Virus record (IMG/VR): IMGVR_UViG_3300017917_000239
Location: 1 to 51,259 of that record
DNA: 51,259 bases
From: a virus
Direction: 5' to 3' (one strand)
Each line of letters begins with the position of its first letter. Position 1 is the first letter of the stretch. A model generated the notes under the pieces. That model was given only the letters and a program-made list of their open reading frames with translations, had not been told where the DNA came from and did not search any database. Positions 51,158-51,259 of this stretch are shown here, piece by piece. The position numbers and the translations under genes were made by a program.

Positions 51158-51259
51158 AGAGAAAAGTGTTCTGGACGCGGGTTCGACTAAGCCTGTTTTA
51201 CCATGAAACCACCATGTGTCTTATTGCCTCGCAATGACGCATTGGCAAAAGCGTTAGCA
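51142..51259 (+). ncRNA. tmRNA 3'-domain-like segment, incomplete or interrupted
   Basis: The 21 bases at 51168-51188 (TTCTGGACGCGGGTTCGACT with one more base 5') look like the end of a bacterial tmRNA up to the T loop, preceded by CTGTATGAAGC, similar to the conserved segment before it. The matching CCCGC arm and CCACCA end do not follow: AAGCCTG comes instead. Near the edge, CTCGCAATGACG then GCGTTAGCA recalls a tag region. No full tmRNA body fits upstream, because the methyltransferase gene is there. It may be a permuted or intron-split tmRNA running past the window, a decayed relic, or chance. Confidence 0.28.

Noticed and set aside
51160-51259. Ordinary tRNA gene based on the GGTTCGA T-loop sequence
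   Set aside because: No complementary T-arm strand, no anticodon or D arm at the right distance; a tmRNA-related origin fits better.

Overview
The window is a gene-dense, A+T-rich stretch with every convincing gene on the + strand. It looks like part of the late structural and accessory region of a large T4-like contractile-tailed phage (a myovirus related to marine cyanophages and pelagiphages). The main evidence is a baseplate wedge protein of the T4 gp6 type, followed by a gp7-position wedge protein with the N-terminus typical of marine T4-like phages, then fibre-like proteins. ATGA/TAATG overlaps between genes and TATAAATA-like late-promoter motifs in the few gaps fit this. No rRNA, complete tRNA, integrase, IS element or CRISPR array is visible. 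The host cannot be named from the sequence.

Region 1 (1-25,621) is virion structure: the tail end of an upstream gene (perhaps gp25-like), gp6, a single 19-kb open frame encoding a 6,356-residue gp7-like protein, a 55-residue ORF containing a strong terminator-like hairpin, a 206-residue structural protein, and two tail-fibre-like proteins. The giant protein appears to have grown by insertion of about 14 divergent copies of a 70-100-residue beta-rich module, plus FG-GAP-like and BNR-like propeller stretches and two carbohydrate-binding-like modules.

Region 2 (25,667-51,130) is an accessory island of tightly coupled genes. It holds three small GT-A-like glycosyltransferases, five radical-SAM enzymes in a row (four with an N-terminal twitch/SPASM-like cysteine region), a GT-B-like candidate, a GDP-mannose 3,5-epimerase homologue, four SGNH-hydrolase-like proteins, two B12-binding-type radical-SAM enzymes, a NodU/TobZ-type carbamoyltransferase, a 1,444-residue repeat protein ending in a glycosyltransferase-like domain, a methyltransferase-like protein and micro-ORFs. 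The reasonable inference is that the island makes, activates, transfers and decorates (epimerise, carbamoylate, methylate, acylate/deacylate, radical chemistry) an unusual sugar or glycan, either on the phage tail/fibres or on the infected cell's surface. Neither the substrate nor the product can be read from the sequence.

The observations most worth following up are: two consecutive membrane-protein ORFs overprinted in the +1 frame of the carbamoyltransferase gene, each with a good Shine-Dalgarno; the tandem degenerate glycosyltransferase-like repeats of the 1,444-residue protein; the radical-SAM/sugar island as a whole; the giant wedge protein; the 55-residue ORF built over a terminator hairpin and sharing a motif with its neighbour; and a tmRNA 3'-domain-like segment at the right edge.
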